Origin: Fidelibacterota bacterium
GTDB lineage: Bacteria > Fidelibacterota > Marinisomatia > SCGC-AAA003-L08 > TS1B11
Direction: 5' to 3'
Assembly: GCA_004124295.1 (NCBI GenBank)
Contig: SCKI01000004.1
Coordinates: 1 to 64,000, forward strand
Length of the DNA: 64,000 nucleotides
Positions within the stretch are counted from its first letter, which is position 1, and each line of letters opens with the position of its first letter. A program made the translations under genes and the position numbers. Below the pieces are notes generated by a model. The model saw only the letters and a program-made list of their open reading frames with translations. It had not been told where the DNA came from and ran no database searches. Positions 9,455 to 17,600 of this stretch are shown here, one piece after another.

Positions 9455-9841
9455 ATGAGAAAAACCATCCTAATCATCGAGGACGACGAGTATTTCTCAA
9501 GCATCCTGAAGATCCATCTTGAGAAGCAACAATGGATAGTTCAAATTGCCCCCGATGCTGAAACCGGGTTGGAGCAGATAGCAAAAAAACCTCCCACACT
9601 TGTTTTGATGGATGTAATGCTGCCCGGAATGGATGGGTTTGATGCCTGTCTGAAAATCAAAAGCGACCCCGAACTCAAACATATCCCGGTGATCATGCTC
9701 ACCGGCAGATCAAAAATCAAGCATGTCGACCATGCGTTCGAGGTCGGTGCGGATGATTTTGTCATCAAATCCTCCTCATTGGATAAATTGCTCGTGGAGC
9801 TCACTCACAAAATTGACAAAGTCCTGAATATCCCGACTTAG
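9455..9841 (+). CDS. Stand-alone receiver response regulator
   Basis: 128-residue REC protein starting at ATG 9455. A TTG start at 9380 would add 25 residues that look non-coding. Acidic pocket Glu9/Asp10/Asp11, phospho-acceptor Asp53 in LMDVMLPGMDG, switch Thr in MLTGRS, Lys in FVIKSSS. The usual Lys-Pro pair is Lys-Ser here. It is divergent from the double-kinase gene and convergent with the UDP-sugar dehydrogenase, whose stop codon overlaps its own by three bases. It sits between the signalling cluster and the polysaccharide genes; its target is unknown. Confidence 0.85.
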   Translation: MRKTILIIEDDEYFSSILKIHLEKQQWIVQIAPDAETGLEQIAKKPPTLVLMDVMLPGMDGFDACLKIKSDPELKHIPVIMLTGRSKIKHVDHAFEVGADDFVIKSSSLDKLLVELTHKIDKVLNIPT

Positions 9842-11145
9842 GCCTTGTAGAACAAGTCGGACTTGCCAGCCACGATATTCCGGGTGTCTACGACAGGGAT
9901 ATTCAGTTCGTAAAAGTCGATATCCGCATATTCATCGTGAGCCGTTACGATGAGGACCAGATCATGGATGCCATTCAGGTTCACTGATTTCCTGCCGGCA
10001 AATTTTGTGAATAAACGGGAGGGCCTGATGACAGGAATATGAGGGTCGTGGTAGCTGACGATAGCGCCGCGCTGCTCCAACTGCTCCATTAAATAATAGC
10101 TCGGCGATTCCCTGTCGTCATCGACATTCGGCTTGTAGGCGAGCCCCATGATATGGATGTTGGCGCCCTTTAACGGCTTGCCTTGATCGCTCAGCGCCTC
10201 CATCACCCGCATCACCACATGATCGGTCATGGACCTGTTGATCTCACCGGCCAGTTCAATAAAGCGGGTATTCACGCCGTATTGTCTGGCCTTCCACGAA
10301 AGATAGAATGGATCGATGGGGATGCAGTGCCCGCCAAGGCCAGGGCCGGGATAGAATGGCATGAAGCCGAACGGCTTGGTCTTTGATCCCTCAATGACTT
10401 CCCAAATGTCTATGCCCATTTTTTCGAAAGCAATCTTCAGTTCGTTAACCAATGCTATGTTCACTGCCCGGAAAATGTTTTCCATCAATTTGGTCGCCTC
10501 GGCCACTTCCACTGATTGGACGGGTACCGTCTTTGATACAATCTGATCATATAGATTTTGCACCACCTCCAATCCATCTGGAGATGTTGAGCCTACCACT
10601 TTCGGTATATTGCCACTGGTAAAATCCGGATTATTGGGGTCTTCCCTCTCCGGCGAGTAACCCACCATGAAGTCCCGCTCAAGTTTGAAGCCACTGCTCT
10701 CTAAAATGGGAATCATGACCTCTCTGGTCGTGCCGGGGTATGTGGTTGACTCGAGAATGATCACTTGCCCGGGGCGCAAATGTTTCGCGATGGCTTCTGC
10801 GGTAGCGATTACGTACTGCATATCCGGTTCGCGATGAACCGTCAGCGGCGTGGGCACCGCGATCAGGATGGCGTCGCAACTGCCGAATTTAGCGCTTTCG
10901 GTGGTCACCTCAACTTGGCCGGATTTAATGCCCGGGTAAATCTGCTCCACAGGGATATGCTTTATATAGGATTGTCCGCAGCGCAGCATTTCAATTTTTG
11001 ACTTATCCTGGTCGAATCCGATGCAGCGGAATCCCTTTGCTGAAAAACTGCGCAGCAGGGGCAAACCCACATAGCCAAGGCCTACAATTCCAACCACCAG
11101 GTCCTTGGTTTTGATCCTGTTCAACAGGTCCTGTTTTATATCCAT
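9838..11145 (-). CDS. wbpA: UDP-N-acetylglucosamine 6-dehydrogenase (WbpA family)
   Basis: 435-residue nucleotide-sugar dehydrogenase that oxidises UDP-GlcNAc to UDP-GlcNAc uronic acid with two NAD+. Rossmann motif GIVGLGYVGLPL (19-30), conserved Lys219 in EATKLMEN, and catalytic Cys274 in GGHCIPIDP are present. The N-terminal sequence and the IKHIP motif match WbpA/TviB rather than UDP-glucose dehydrogenases. Length is typical. With the divergent epimerase it would give amino-uronic acid precursors for the polysaccharide. A sigma-54 promoter lies at 11182-11196 and AAGGA precedes the ATG, giving a leader of about 26 bases. Confidence 0.88.
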   Translation of the reverse strand: MDIKQDLLNRIKTKDLVVGIVGLGYVGLPLLRSFSAKGFRCIGFDQDKSKIEMLRCGQSYIKHIPVEQIYPGIKSGQVEVTTESAKFGSCDAILIAVPTPLTVHREPDMQYVIATAEAIAKHLRPGQVIILESTTYPGTTREVMIPILESSGFKLERDFMVGYSPEREDPNNPDFTSGNIPKVVGSTSPDGLEVVQNLYDQIVSKTVPVQSVEVAEATKLMENIFRAVNIALVNELKIAFEKMGIDIWEVIEGSKTKPFGFMPFYPGPGLGGHCIPIDPFYLSWKARQYGVNTRFIELAGEINRSMTDHVVMRVMEALSDQGKPLKGANIHIMGLAYKPNVDDDRESPSYYLMEQLEQRGAIVSYHDPHIPVIRPSRLFTKFAGRKSVNLNGIHDLVLIVTAHDEYADIDFYELNIPVVDTRNIVAGKSDLFYKA

Positions 11146-11181
11146 TTCTGGTTCCTTATGCGCGTTCAGTGACCAGAGTGG

Positions 11182-11196
11182 TCAAATTCTGTGCCA
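11182..11196 (-). promoter_or_regulatory. Sigma-54 promoter of the UDP-GlcNAc dehydrogenase gene
   Basis: On the minus strand the sequence is TGGCAC-AGAAT-TTGA. The -24 element is perfect and the -12 element (TTGC consensus) has one mismatch; spacing is correct. The predicted transcript start near 11171 gives a short leader to ATG 11145. The shared palindrome at 11261-11275 is about 75 bp upstream. Confidence 0.6.
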
Positions 11197-11260
11197 GCTG
11201 CGTCTCCCGACGTGATGGCTGGAGACATGGCGCTGGCTGCCCTGGATCATATTGAAAATT

Positions 11261-11275
11261 GTCTCACAATGAGAC
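11261..11275. promoter_or_regulatory. Perfect palindromic operator between divergent sigma-54 promoters
   Basis: GTCTCA-CAA-TGAGAC is a perfect 6-bp inverted repeat with a 3-bp spacer. It lies about 75 bp from the -24 element of the leftward promoter and about 112 bp from that of the rightward one, the usual range for upstream activator sites of NtrC-type proteins. Matching sites occur at 24647-24661 and 31608-31622. Confidence 0.65.
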
Positions 11276-11378
11276 AGTCGTCCATGCTGCTGGCAGGGTC
11301 CGGGCCTGGCGGCGTCTACTCCATGCAATCTATTGTTTTATATGATATTAAGTAAGATTCGGAGAATCTCAATGTGAC

Positions 11379-11394
11379 TGGCACGTTCCTTGTT
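11379..11394 (+). promoter_or_regulatory. Sigma-54 promoter of the main polysaccharide operon
   Basis: TGGCACGTTCCTTGTT matches the TGGCACG-N4-TTGCW consensus at all but one position. Predicted transcript start is about 11405, which rules out the GTG at 11374 as the start of the first gene and supports ATG 11419. Confidence 0.65.
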
Positions 11395-11418
11395 ATCCAT
11401 TCCTGCGGAATCAGCATA

Positions 11419-11595
11419 ATGACGCGTCAAAATCAGATCAAAACACTGGGCGACCAAACCCGCGAATCGGTTGAGTCGGCCTTGAAACGAAACCGTGGGA
11501 ACGTTTCCGCAGCAGCCAGACAACTGGGCATCGGACGCGCCACGATCTATCGCCTGATGCAGCGTCACCAGATTCAAAATGAGAGGAGAAATTAA
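11419..11595 (+). CDS. Stand-alone Fis-type helix-turn-helix DNA-binding protein
   Basis: 58-residue protein consisting almost only of an HTH_8 (Fis-type) domain, the module that ends NtrC-family activators. ATG 11419 is chosen because the sigma-54 start falls near 11405; a GTG at 11374 with a good GGAG is in frame but would lie upstream of the transcript start. The HTH (GNVSAAARQLGIGRATIYR) is very close to that of the NtrC-type regulator at 24822-26228 ([19 protein letters not shown]), including the GRAT-I/L-YR recognition helix. It may therefore bind the same palindrome and modulate or compete with the activator (inference). Its stop overlaps the epimerase ATG by one base. Confidence 0.75.
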   Translation: MTRQNQIKTLGDQTRESVESALKRNRGNVSAAARQLGIGRATIYRLMQRHQIQNERRN

Positions 11596-12560
11596 TGCGC
11601 AAAGTGATGGTTACCGGCGGCGCCGGCTTCATCGGATCGTATCTCGCGGAACAACTGGTCCAAAAGGGAGATCATGTGGTAGTGGTAGATAATCTATCGA
11701 CAGGCCGCCTGGAAAACCTTTCCCGCGTGGCCCATGAGGTTGAGTTCATGTTTGGCGATATCAACGATCCACAGCTGCTCGCAAAAGCAATGAAAGGCGT
11801 ATCCGTGGTGTTCCATGAGGCCGCTTTAGGCTCGGTCCCCCGGTCAGTCGCTGACCCGAAAACAACACACATCAATAACGCCAACGGCACCTTTAATGTG
11901 CTGCTGGCTGCCAGGGACGCGGGCGTCGAGCGTTTGGTTTATGCTGCCTCCTCGTCAGCCTACGGGGATTCGCCTGCGTTGCCCAAAAACGAATCGATGC
12001 TGCCGAATCCATTATCACCCTATGCAGTCACCAAGCTGACCGGCGAGCAATATGCCGCCGCCTTCAGCAAAGTATACGGCCTCGAGACGGTAAGCCTGCG
12101 GTACTTTAATGTCTTCGGTCCCCGCCAAGACTCGAATTCCCAATACGCGGCCGTGATCGCCCTGTTTATCCGGCAGATGCTGTCTGGGATAGCTCCCACC
12201 ATCAATGGCGATGGCGGGATTTCCAGAGATTTTACCCCTGTGGAAAACGTGGTGCATGCCAATCTGCTGGCGGCCACGGCCCCTGCCGCCAACGGCAGGG
12301 TGATCAATGTCGCACTGGGCGGCCAGGTAACGCTGGACGATTTAGTAGCAGGCATCAACGAGCTGCTGGGGAGCGATATCGAGCCCGTGCTGTCAGCGAC
12401 CCGGCCGGGAGATATCAGGCATTCGTTCGCTGATATTTCATTGGCCAGGGAAATTCTTGATTATGAGCCCATACTGACATTTGAAGAGGGACTTGAAAAA
12501 ACGATTGATTGGGTTGCCTCACAGGTTTTCAAGCAGTCGTCTGAACAGATCGCAGCGTAA
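11595..12560 (+). CDS. NAD-dependent UDP-sugar 4-epimerase (WbpP/TviC-like)
   Basis: 321-residue extended short-chain dehydrogenase. NAD motif TGGAGFIGS (7-15), catalytic Ser in AASSSAYG, Tyr-x-x-x-Lys in SPYAVTKLTGE and a RYFNVFGPRQ substrate-binding stretch are present. These are typical of UDP-GlcNAc/UDP-GalNAc(A) 4-epimerases such as WbpP. Together with the divergent UDP-GlcNAc dehydrogenase it would make UDP-GalNAcA, the same pair of steps as in Vi antigen and O6-type pathways (family knowledge). Exact substrate not certain. It is coupled to the HTH gene (TAATG) and abuts the exporter gene without a gap. Confidence 0.85.
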   Translation: MRKVMVTGGAGFIGSYLAEQLVQKGDHVVVVDNLSTGRLENLSRVAHEVEFMFGDINDPQLLAKAMKGVSVVFHEAALGSVPRSVADPKTTHINNANGTFNVLLAARDAGVERLVYAASSSAYGDSPALPKNESMLPNPLSPYAVTKLTGEQYAAAFSKVYGLETVSLRYFNVFGPRQDSNSQYAAVIALFIRQMLSGIAPTINGDGGISRDFTPVENVVHANLLAATAPAANGRVINVALGGQVTLDDLVAGINELLGSDIEPVLSATRPGDIRHSFADISLAREILDYEPILTFEEGLEKTIDWVASQVFKQSSEQIAA

Positions 12561-13613
12561 ATGCCACTCAATAAAAGCATGCACACCAAGGCAACATATC
12601 ACCGGCTATTCTGGCTTGCATTGGCCCTGTTCTCCGGGCCCGCAATTAACGCTACCCAGGCTCAGGTGCAGTCAAAACCGGCAGTAGAGCAGGATCTGCT
12701 TCGGGCCGGCGATGAATTGTTAATGATGCTTCCCGGTCAGGACAATGTCCAGGCGTCGTATTTCATCGATTTTCATGGCAATTTGCGGCTGCCGGTCATT
12801 GGTTTGATCAGGGCCGAAGGCATCACAGCTACTGAGTTTGAAAGATCGGTAAGCGATCGTCTACCCAACTATCTCAAAGGTAGCACACCGGTCAGCGCTG
12901 CCGTTCTATCAGCAAATTATTTCATTCGTATCTCCGGCCACGTCTCCAACCCGGGCTGGTACAAGGTTCCTCTCCATTATGATATTGAACAGGCCATTGA
13001 ATTGGCGGCAGGCGCATCCGATGGCGCCGTTATGAGCGAGATCAGCCTGCTGCGCGAATCCGAGACGGGCATGATCAGGATCCCCGTCGACCTGTTTAAA
13101 TATTACTCCACTGGCGACCGTTCCCTGCTCCCTCCATTGCAACAGAAAGATACGATTTTTATTCCCCGGACCGCCCGTATGGGTGATGTGAAACGGAGCC
13201 TTGGCAACTGGTTCCCACCCAAATCGGAGTTGGAGATCACCGTTGCGGACCAAATCAGAATCATCGGCGAGGTGCGGCGCCCCAGTTTTATCGAGCATAT
13301 TCGCGGCGCCAATGTTCTGGATATGATCACACTTGCAGGGGGCTCAAAAGGGAATGCCGACCTCACGCAAGTTGTAGTGTACAGGATTGTGGATGGGGTT
13401 CAAACCAGGCGCGTGTCAAATATCAATGCGATGCTATCGTCCGGACGGCTCGATCAAATCGAAAAAATCATCGCCGGCGATATAATCTACGTACCGGCTA
13501 TAAGTAAAAACTTTGCAGGCAGATCATGGCAGGTCTTCAAAAATAATGCCTCAACTGTTTCTACGTTGGTACTTGCAGCGACGGCGATCAGGCAGATACT
13601 GGCAAAAAAATGA
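12561..13613 (+). CDS. Wza-type outer-membrane polysaccharide export protein
   Basis: 350 residues. A cleavable signal peptide (hydrophobic about 15-35) ends at a TQAQ-like site. A polysaccharide export domain (about 45-130, with DELLMMLPGQDN...GNLRLPVIGLI) is followed by two SLBB-type domains (about 135-220 and 225-310) and a C-terminal hydrophobic helix. No lipobox cysteine is visible, so it differs from Wza in anchoring. It should form the periplasm-to-surface channel for the polymer. The ATG follows the epimerase stop directly; a second in-frame ATG lies six codons on. Confidence 0.87.
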   Translation: MPLNKSMHTKATYHRLFWLALALFSGPAINATQAQVQSKPAVEQDLLRAGDELLMMLPGQDNVQASYFIDFHGNLRLPVIGLIRAEGITATEFERSVSDRLPNYLKGSTPVSAAVLSANYFIRISGHVSNPGWYKVPLHYDIEQAIELAAGASDGAVMSEISLLRESETGMIRIPVDLFKYYSTGDRSLLPPLQQKDTIFIPRTARMGDVKRSLGNWFPPKSELEITVADQIRIIGEVRRPSFIEHIRGANVLDMITLAGGSKGNADLTQVVVYRIVDGVQTRRVSNINAMLSSGRLDQIEKIIAGDIIYVPAISKNFAGRSWQVFKNNASTVSTLVLAATAIRQILAKK

Positions 13614-15130
13614 AGGCCAGGATTCCATCGAAGACCGGCAAAATCCTGGTGATCGAGGACGACCCAGCTTCAAGGCTCCTGCTGGAGACACTGCTCAATG
13701 GAGCGGGTCATGAGCAGGTCTATCTTGCTGAAGACGGCCGTCAAGCAGTGGAAATTTGCGAATCAGAGGATATAGACCTCATTCTGCTTGACCTCATGCT
13801 TCCGAAGACATCCGGCGATGAGGTCTTTGCGAAGCTCCAGGAAGGTCATCCCACGATACCCGTGATTGTGATAACCGCTTCCAACTCTGTCGCCGATTCA
13901 GTGAAAATGATGCGACTCGGGGTATTTGACTATATCACCAAACCGGTCCAGGAGGAATATCTCCTGCCGTTGGTTGATGCTGCGCTGCACTATCGCAGTC
14001 TGTACAAGCCGGCCGCCAGCGCTAATAAGGAGCTCCAGGACACCCGGATTATCTTTATCGGCTCAAATGTCGATACTGCCGCCACGCTACAGGAACATCT
14101 GGATTCTTCCTTTGAATTGTTGGCTTTTAAAAATATTGAAACTTTGCAGGCGACCCGCCCAGCTCCGGAAGCGTTGGCTGTCATCGTTGAGGCCGGCAAG
14201 GGTGTATCACTGTCAGAATTAGATACTCTCAAGTATCATTCCAACAGTTCCGAAATACTGATTATTGTCCCCAAGGACGACCGGGAACTGGCCCATCAAT
14301 CGCTCAGTAGCGGCGCTACCGGCGTGCTTTACAAGCCCATCGACAAACGCACAATCATTCAAAAGCTGGAACAGATCAGGAACATGTACTATTCCAGCCG
14401 GCCCTACAATCATCCTTACTATGCGGAATTCACTCAGTTTCAGACCCAAGTGATTAAATCGGCTAAAGGGACCAGTGGCCACACCATCCTGGTGGTCAGT
14501 TCGGATCCGGGCGACGGGCGGACATTTATCGCTGCGAACCTGGCCCGCAATATTGCGCGCAATAGTGATAAATCGGTGCTCCTGGTCGATTTTGACCGCC
14601 GCAAGCCCACCCTGCACAAAGAGTTCATCCTGCACAGCGGGCAGGGGGTAACGGAAATAATTGCGGGTGTTGCCACGCCGGAAGTTTGCACTTACAGTTC
14701 GGAGTACCCAAACCTGCACATCATTCCTGCTGGGCTGTCAAAAATAGAGCTAAGCCATCTTCTCACCCATCAAAAGGTGAGCCAACTGCTAGCCCATCTC
14801 AGCGGTCTGTTTGATACGGTTATCATCGATTCTTCCCCACTGATGATGACCAATAAGGAGAATATCGATCCCATTTGCCTGGCGGACCTTGTCGATGATA
14901 TCTATTTCGTCGTAGTCCCTCGGAAATCGCGTAAAATGATAGTAAAGAAGGCGATTGACCGGTTCAAAACCCATGGCGCACCCGTCACAGGTATCATCGT
15001 CAACAATCTGCATGTTAGAACTGATGACGGTCTGAGCACAAAGCTCAACCGGCTTAGAGAAAAATTCTTAGCGCGGACTCTAACCCGGCGGCTATTTGTA
15101 AGGGCCGGAGCTGGACAATATGGAGGATAA
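13610..15130 (+). CDS. Receiver-receiver-BY-kinase-like fusion protein
   Basis: 506 residues. Residues 10-130 are a full REC domain (Asp17/18, phospho-acceptor Asp61 in LLDLMLPK, Lys111 in ITKP). Residues about 144-256 are a degenerate REC: the acceptor region reads VIVEAGKG (no Asp) but YKPIDK is kept. Residues about 290-470 resemble the cytoplasmic domain of bacterial tyrosine kinases and CpsD: a Walker A-like SSDPGDGRTFIAAN (298-310), Walker A' LLVDFDRRKPTLH (324-336) and Walker B VIIDSSP (404-410). The invariant Walker A lysine is Arg304, and the Tyr-rich tail of BY-kinases is missing. It overlaps the exporter and Wzz genes, so it probably replaces the kinase that controls chain assembly and puts it under phosphorelay control. 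Confidence 0.82.
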   Translation: MKARIPSKTGKILVIEDDPASRLLLETLLNGAGHEQVYLAEDGRQAVEICESEDIDLILLDLMLPKTSGDEVFAKLQEGHPTIPVIVITASNSVADSVKMMRLGVFDYITKPVQEEYLLPLVDAALHYRSLYKPAASANKELQDTRIIFIGSNVDTAATLQEHLDSSFELLAFKNIETLQATRPAPEALAVIVEAGKGVSLSELDTLKYHSNSSEILIIVPKDDRELAHQSLSSGATGVLYKPIDKRTIIQKLEQIRNMYYSSRPYNHPYYAEFTQFQTQVIKSAKGTSGHTILVVSSDPGDGRTFIAANLARNIARNSDKSVLLVDFDRRKPTLHKEFILHSGQGVTEIIAGVATPEVCTYSSEYPNLHIIPAGLSKIELSHLLTHQKVSQLLAHLSGLFDTVIIDSSPLMMTNKENIDPICLADLVDDIYFVVVPRKSRKMIVKKAIDRFKTHGAPVTGIIVNNLHVRTDDGLSTKLNRLREKFLARTLTRRLFVRAGAGQYGG

Positions 15131-16187
15131 AAAAGCCCTCGATATTCGTTTTATACTGTTGGTCCTCCGCGAACGAATCAAGGTTATCACTGTTGTTTTC
15201 ATGGCTGCATTCCTGCCATTGCTGGCGGTGAGTTTTCTCGTTACCCCAATCTATGAAGTAAAAGCAACCTTGCTGATTGAGCAGGTTCCTATAAAGATGC
15301 CCTTTAATCAGGACGCTTTCCTTTTTCCATCGCGCCCCGCAAGCGTTGACCTAAAAAAACATTCCATCCTGCTCAGGGGCAGCGCGATAGCGGGAAAAGT
15401 GGCCCGCGCGCTCTCCGCTGAGAGCAGATCAAAGCTGCTCGCTTATACCCGGCCGGGGCCACTGTCTCAGACAGTGGGCTGGATCAAATCGATCATGCCT
15501 ACCGCTCACCCAGCGGTTGTCGATTCGACCCAAATTATCCACACACGCATCTTGAATATGATCAGGAAGACCAATCTGATAATCATTGAAACGCGCGCAC
15601 CGAATATCATAAAAATCGCCTCCTATGCGGACGACCCCGCATTGGCGTTTGAATTGGTAGCGAAATTTATCAGGGTCTATTCCGCTGAAAACCTGACCAG
15701 CAATCAACAAGAAGTTGCCCGGGCACTGGACTTTGTTTCGCAGCAATTGCATAAAGCCGGAAATGATTATCAGGCCACTCAAAGCGCGCTGTTAGCGGCC
15801 AAAAGAAAGCATGACATCGTCACGCCGACCGCGCAGATAGAGGATCTTGAGCTGAGCGCCAAACTTGACCATTTACTGTATCGCGCTGACTTGGCTAAGG
15901 AAAAGTACAATATGCTGGCCACTAAATTAATGGAAGCCGAAATCCATTTTGCTGAGATCAGCAATAATATCCGACTGGTCGATCCACCAGATTTGCCAAC
16001 CATCCCTTCCGGCAGGACTCGACTGAAAATCAGGCTGCTGGCGGTTTTGGCTGGCCTGGTATTGGGATTGAGCGCCGGATTCATAGTCGAATATTTTAGG
16101 GATTTGGTAAATGGCGAGGATGATCTCAGTCGCGATCTCCAAGATCGGATAATAGCACTTATTCCCAGACTCGATCGTGACGTCTAG
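15120..16187 (+). CDS. Wzz/GumC-type polysaccharide chain-length protein
   Basis: 355-residue inner-membrane protein. TM1 is about 21-42, a large periplasmic coiled-coil region follows, and TM2 is about 305-328 after a Pro-rich PDLPTIPSGR segment, the hallmark of polysaccharide copolymerases. It lacks a cytoplasmic kinase domain, which is encoded separately by the preceding gene with an 11-base overlap. It should set polymer length together with Wzy and connect to the export channel. Confidence 0.85.
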   Translation: MEDKKALDIRFILLVLRERIKVITVVFMAAFLPLLAVSFLVTPIYEVKATLLIEQVPIKMPFNQDAFLFPSRPASVDLKKHSILLRGSAIAGKVARALSAESRSKLLAYTRPGPLSQTVGWIKSIMPTAHPAVVDSTQIIHTRILNMIRKTNLIIIETRAPNIIKIASYADDPALAFELVAKFIRVYSAENLTSNQQEVARALDFVSQQLHKAGNDYQATQSALLAAKRKHDIVTPTAQIEDLELSAKLDHLLYRADLAKEKYNMLATKLMEAEIHFAEISNNIRLVDPPDLPTIPSGRTRLKIRLLAVLAGLVLGLSAGFIVEYFRDLVNGEDDLSRDLQDRIIALIPRLDRDV

Positions 16188-16194
16188 GGTAAAA

Positions 16195-17589
16195 ATGGTG
16201 GCTCCGTCACCGTCACATAGCGGTAGCGGATTAGATCTCCAGTGGCGCCTCGTTCTGGCTGCCGTGATGATATCGTCCATCATGGCCTGGTTGTCAATCC
16301 GTGGCATAAAATTCCCCACAGTAATGCTGGGGGCCGTCCTTTTTCTGGGCCTCTCGTATTTTCGCCTGTTCTGGGCTCTCACGCTAATGATGGTCTATAT
16401 CCCTTTTCAGCAGGCGCTTCCGCAGATCAATCTGGGGACCGGCATCAACATTTTTAACGGACTGTTATTGGCGCTGATATTGGGCTGGGGGCTGAGTAGT
16501 TATCGAGAAAAGCGGCCCCTGATCTACGGTCTCAAGGTCAATCGTCCTATTTTAGCTCTTGTCGTTGCAACTCTCGCTTCATGGTTTTTTGGCATAATGC
16601 ATCCAGGCGGGTTTTCCCACGGTCTGGGTCGATTTGTCGAAGTCTACCAATGGCTGGGAGTCATGGCCCTATTCTATATCACAATAAGTACTGTCCGAAC
16701 AGAGAAGCAGGTCAAATTTTTGCTGGCTGTTATGGGCCTTGTTGCGGTCGTTATGGCGATTGATCTGATCAGAACCCACAATCTGCTGTTGGTGACGGGG
16801 TACTCACACAACTTGAGGATGGGTGGCGTTTTTGGGGTTGGCGGCGAGAATGATCTGGGCGCCTTTCTGGCTGAATTCTCGCTGGTTCTGCTGACCTTGC
16901 TGGCGATCTCCAGGAGATTTATCGTCAAAATCTATTATGCGTCCATTTTTCTGGTTGTCGGGTTAGCCCTGTTATACACGTACTCTCGCGGCGCCTATCT
17001 AGGGGCGATGGCCGGGCTGCTGTTCTATGCCTATTCAAAAGATCGCCGCTTAATGATAGTGGTGGCGGCAGTTTTAGTCACATTGCCACTCTGGGCTCCC
17101 ACCAGCGTCATGGACAGGATATCAATGACCTTCACCGATGGCGCCATGGAATCCAGTGCTTCCTCCCGGTTCGATTTTTGGAAAGCCGGACTGCAGATGA
17201 TGCTGCAGTCGCCAATTTTTGGTGTTGGATTCCACCGCTTTGCTGAGGAATTACCCAGGTATATAAGTGATCTGGGCTCCGCTCGAACGGCCCATAACAT
17301 GTACGTATCCATCGGCGCTGAACTGGGGATTCCGGGCCTGGTTGCTTTCGCCTGGTTACTATCGACACTCTTTAAAGAGGGCTGGCAGGTATTCCGGGAG
17401 AGCACCTCATCTTTTTCAAGGCAGGTCGCCCGGGGCTACCTGGCCACTCTGGTAGCGTTACTGGTCATCAACATGTTTGGTGTCCGCTTTGAACGTGTAG
17501 AACTGACGGGCCTGTTCTGGCTATACAGTGCCCTGGTCGTGCGGCTGAACATGGACCGCATGATGATTGCGTCAGATCAACCGGCCTAG
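16195..17589 (+). CDS. Wzy-type polysaccharide polymerase (O-antigen ligase family)
   Basis: 464 residues with about 10-12 membrane helices. The Wzy_C/O-antigen ligase region is recognisable by TYSRGAYLGAMAGLLF, a long periplasmic loop with FGVGFHRFAEE and TAHNMYVSIGAELGIPGL. It joins repeat units at the periplasmic face. ATG 16195 is chosen because AGGG lies five bases upstream; a GTG at 16177 overlapping the Wzz gene is also in frame. Confidence 0.85.
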   Translation: MVAPSPSHSGSGLDLQWRLVLAAVMISSIMAWLSIRGIKFPTVMLGAVLFLGLSYFRLFWALTLMMVYIPFQQALPQINLGTGINIFNGLLLALILGWGLSSYREKRPLIYGLKVNRPILALVVATLASWFFGIMHPGGFSHGLGRFVEVYQWLGVMALFYITISTVRTEKQVKFLLAVMGLVAVVMAIDLIRTHNLLLVTGYSHNLRMGGVFGVGGENDLGAFLAEFSLVLLTLLAISRRFIVKIYYASIFLVVGLALLYTYSRGAYLGAMAGLLFYAYSKDRRLMIVVAAVLVTLPLWAPTSVMDRISMTFTDGAMESSASSRFDFWKAGLQMMLQSPIFGVGFHRFAEELPRYISDLGSARTAHNMYVSIGAELGIPGLVAFAWLLSTLFKEGWQVFRESTSSFSRQVARGYLATLVALLVINMFGVRFERVELTGLFWLYSALVVRLNMDRMMIASDQPA

Positions 17590-17600
17590 AGCGAGTCATC

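Noticed and set aside
13610..15130. TadZ/CpaE pilus-localisation protein (REC plus ParA-like ATPase)
   Set aside because: The Walker A' motif LLVDFDRRKPTLH and surrounding context match BY-kinases/CpsD, and the gene lies between exporter and Wzz. No pilus genes are present.
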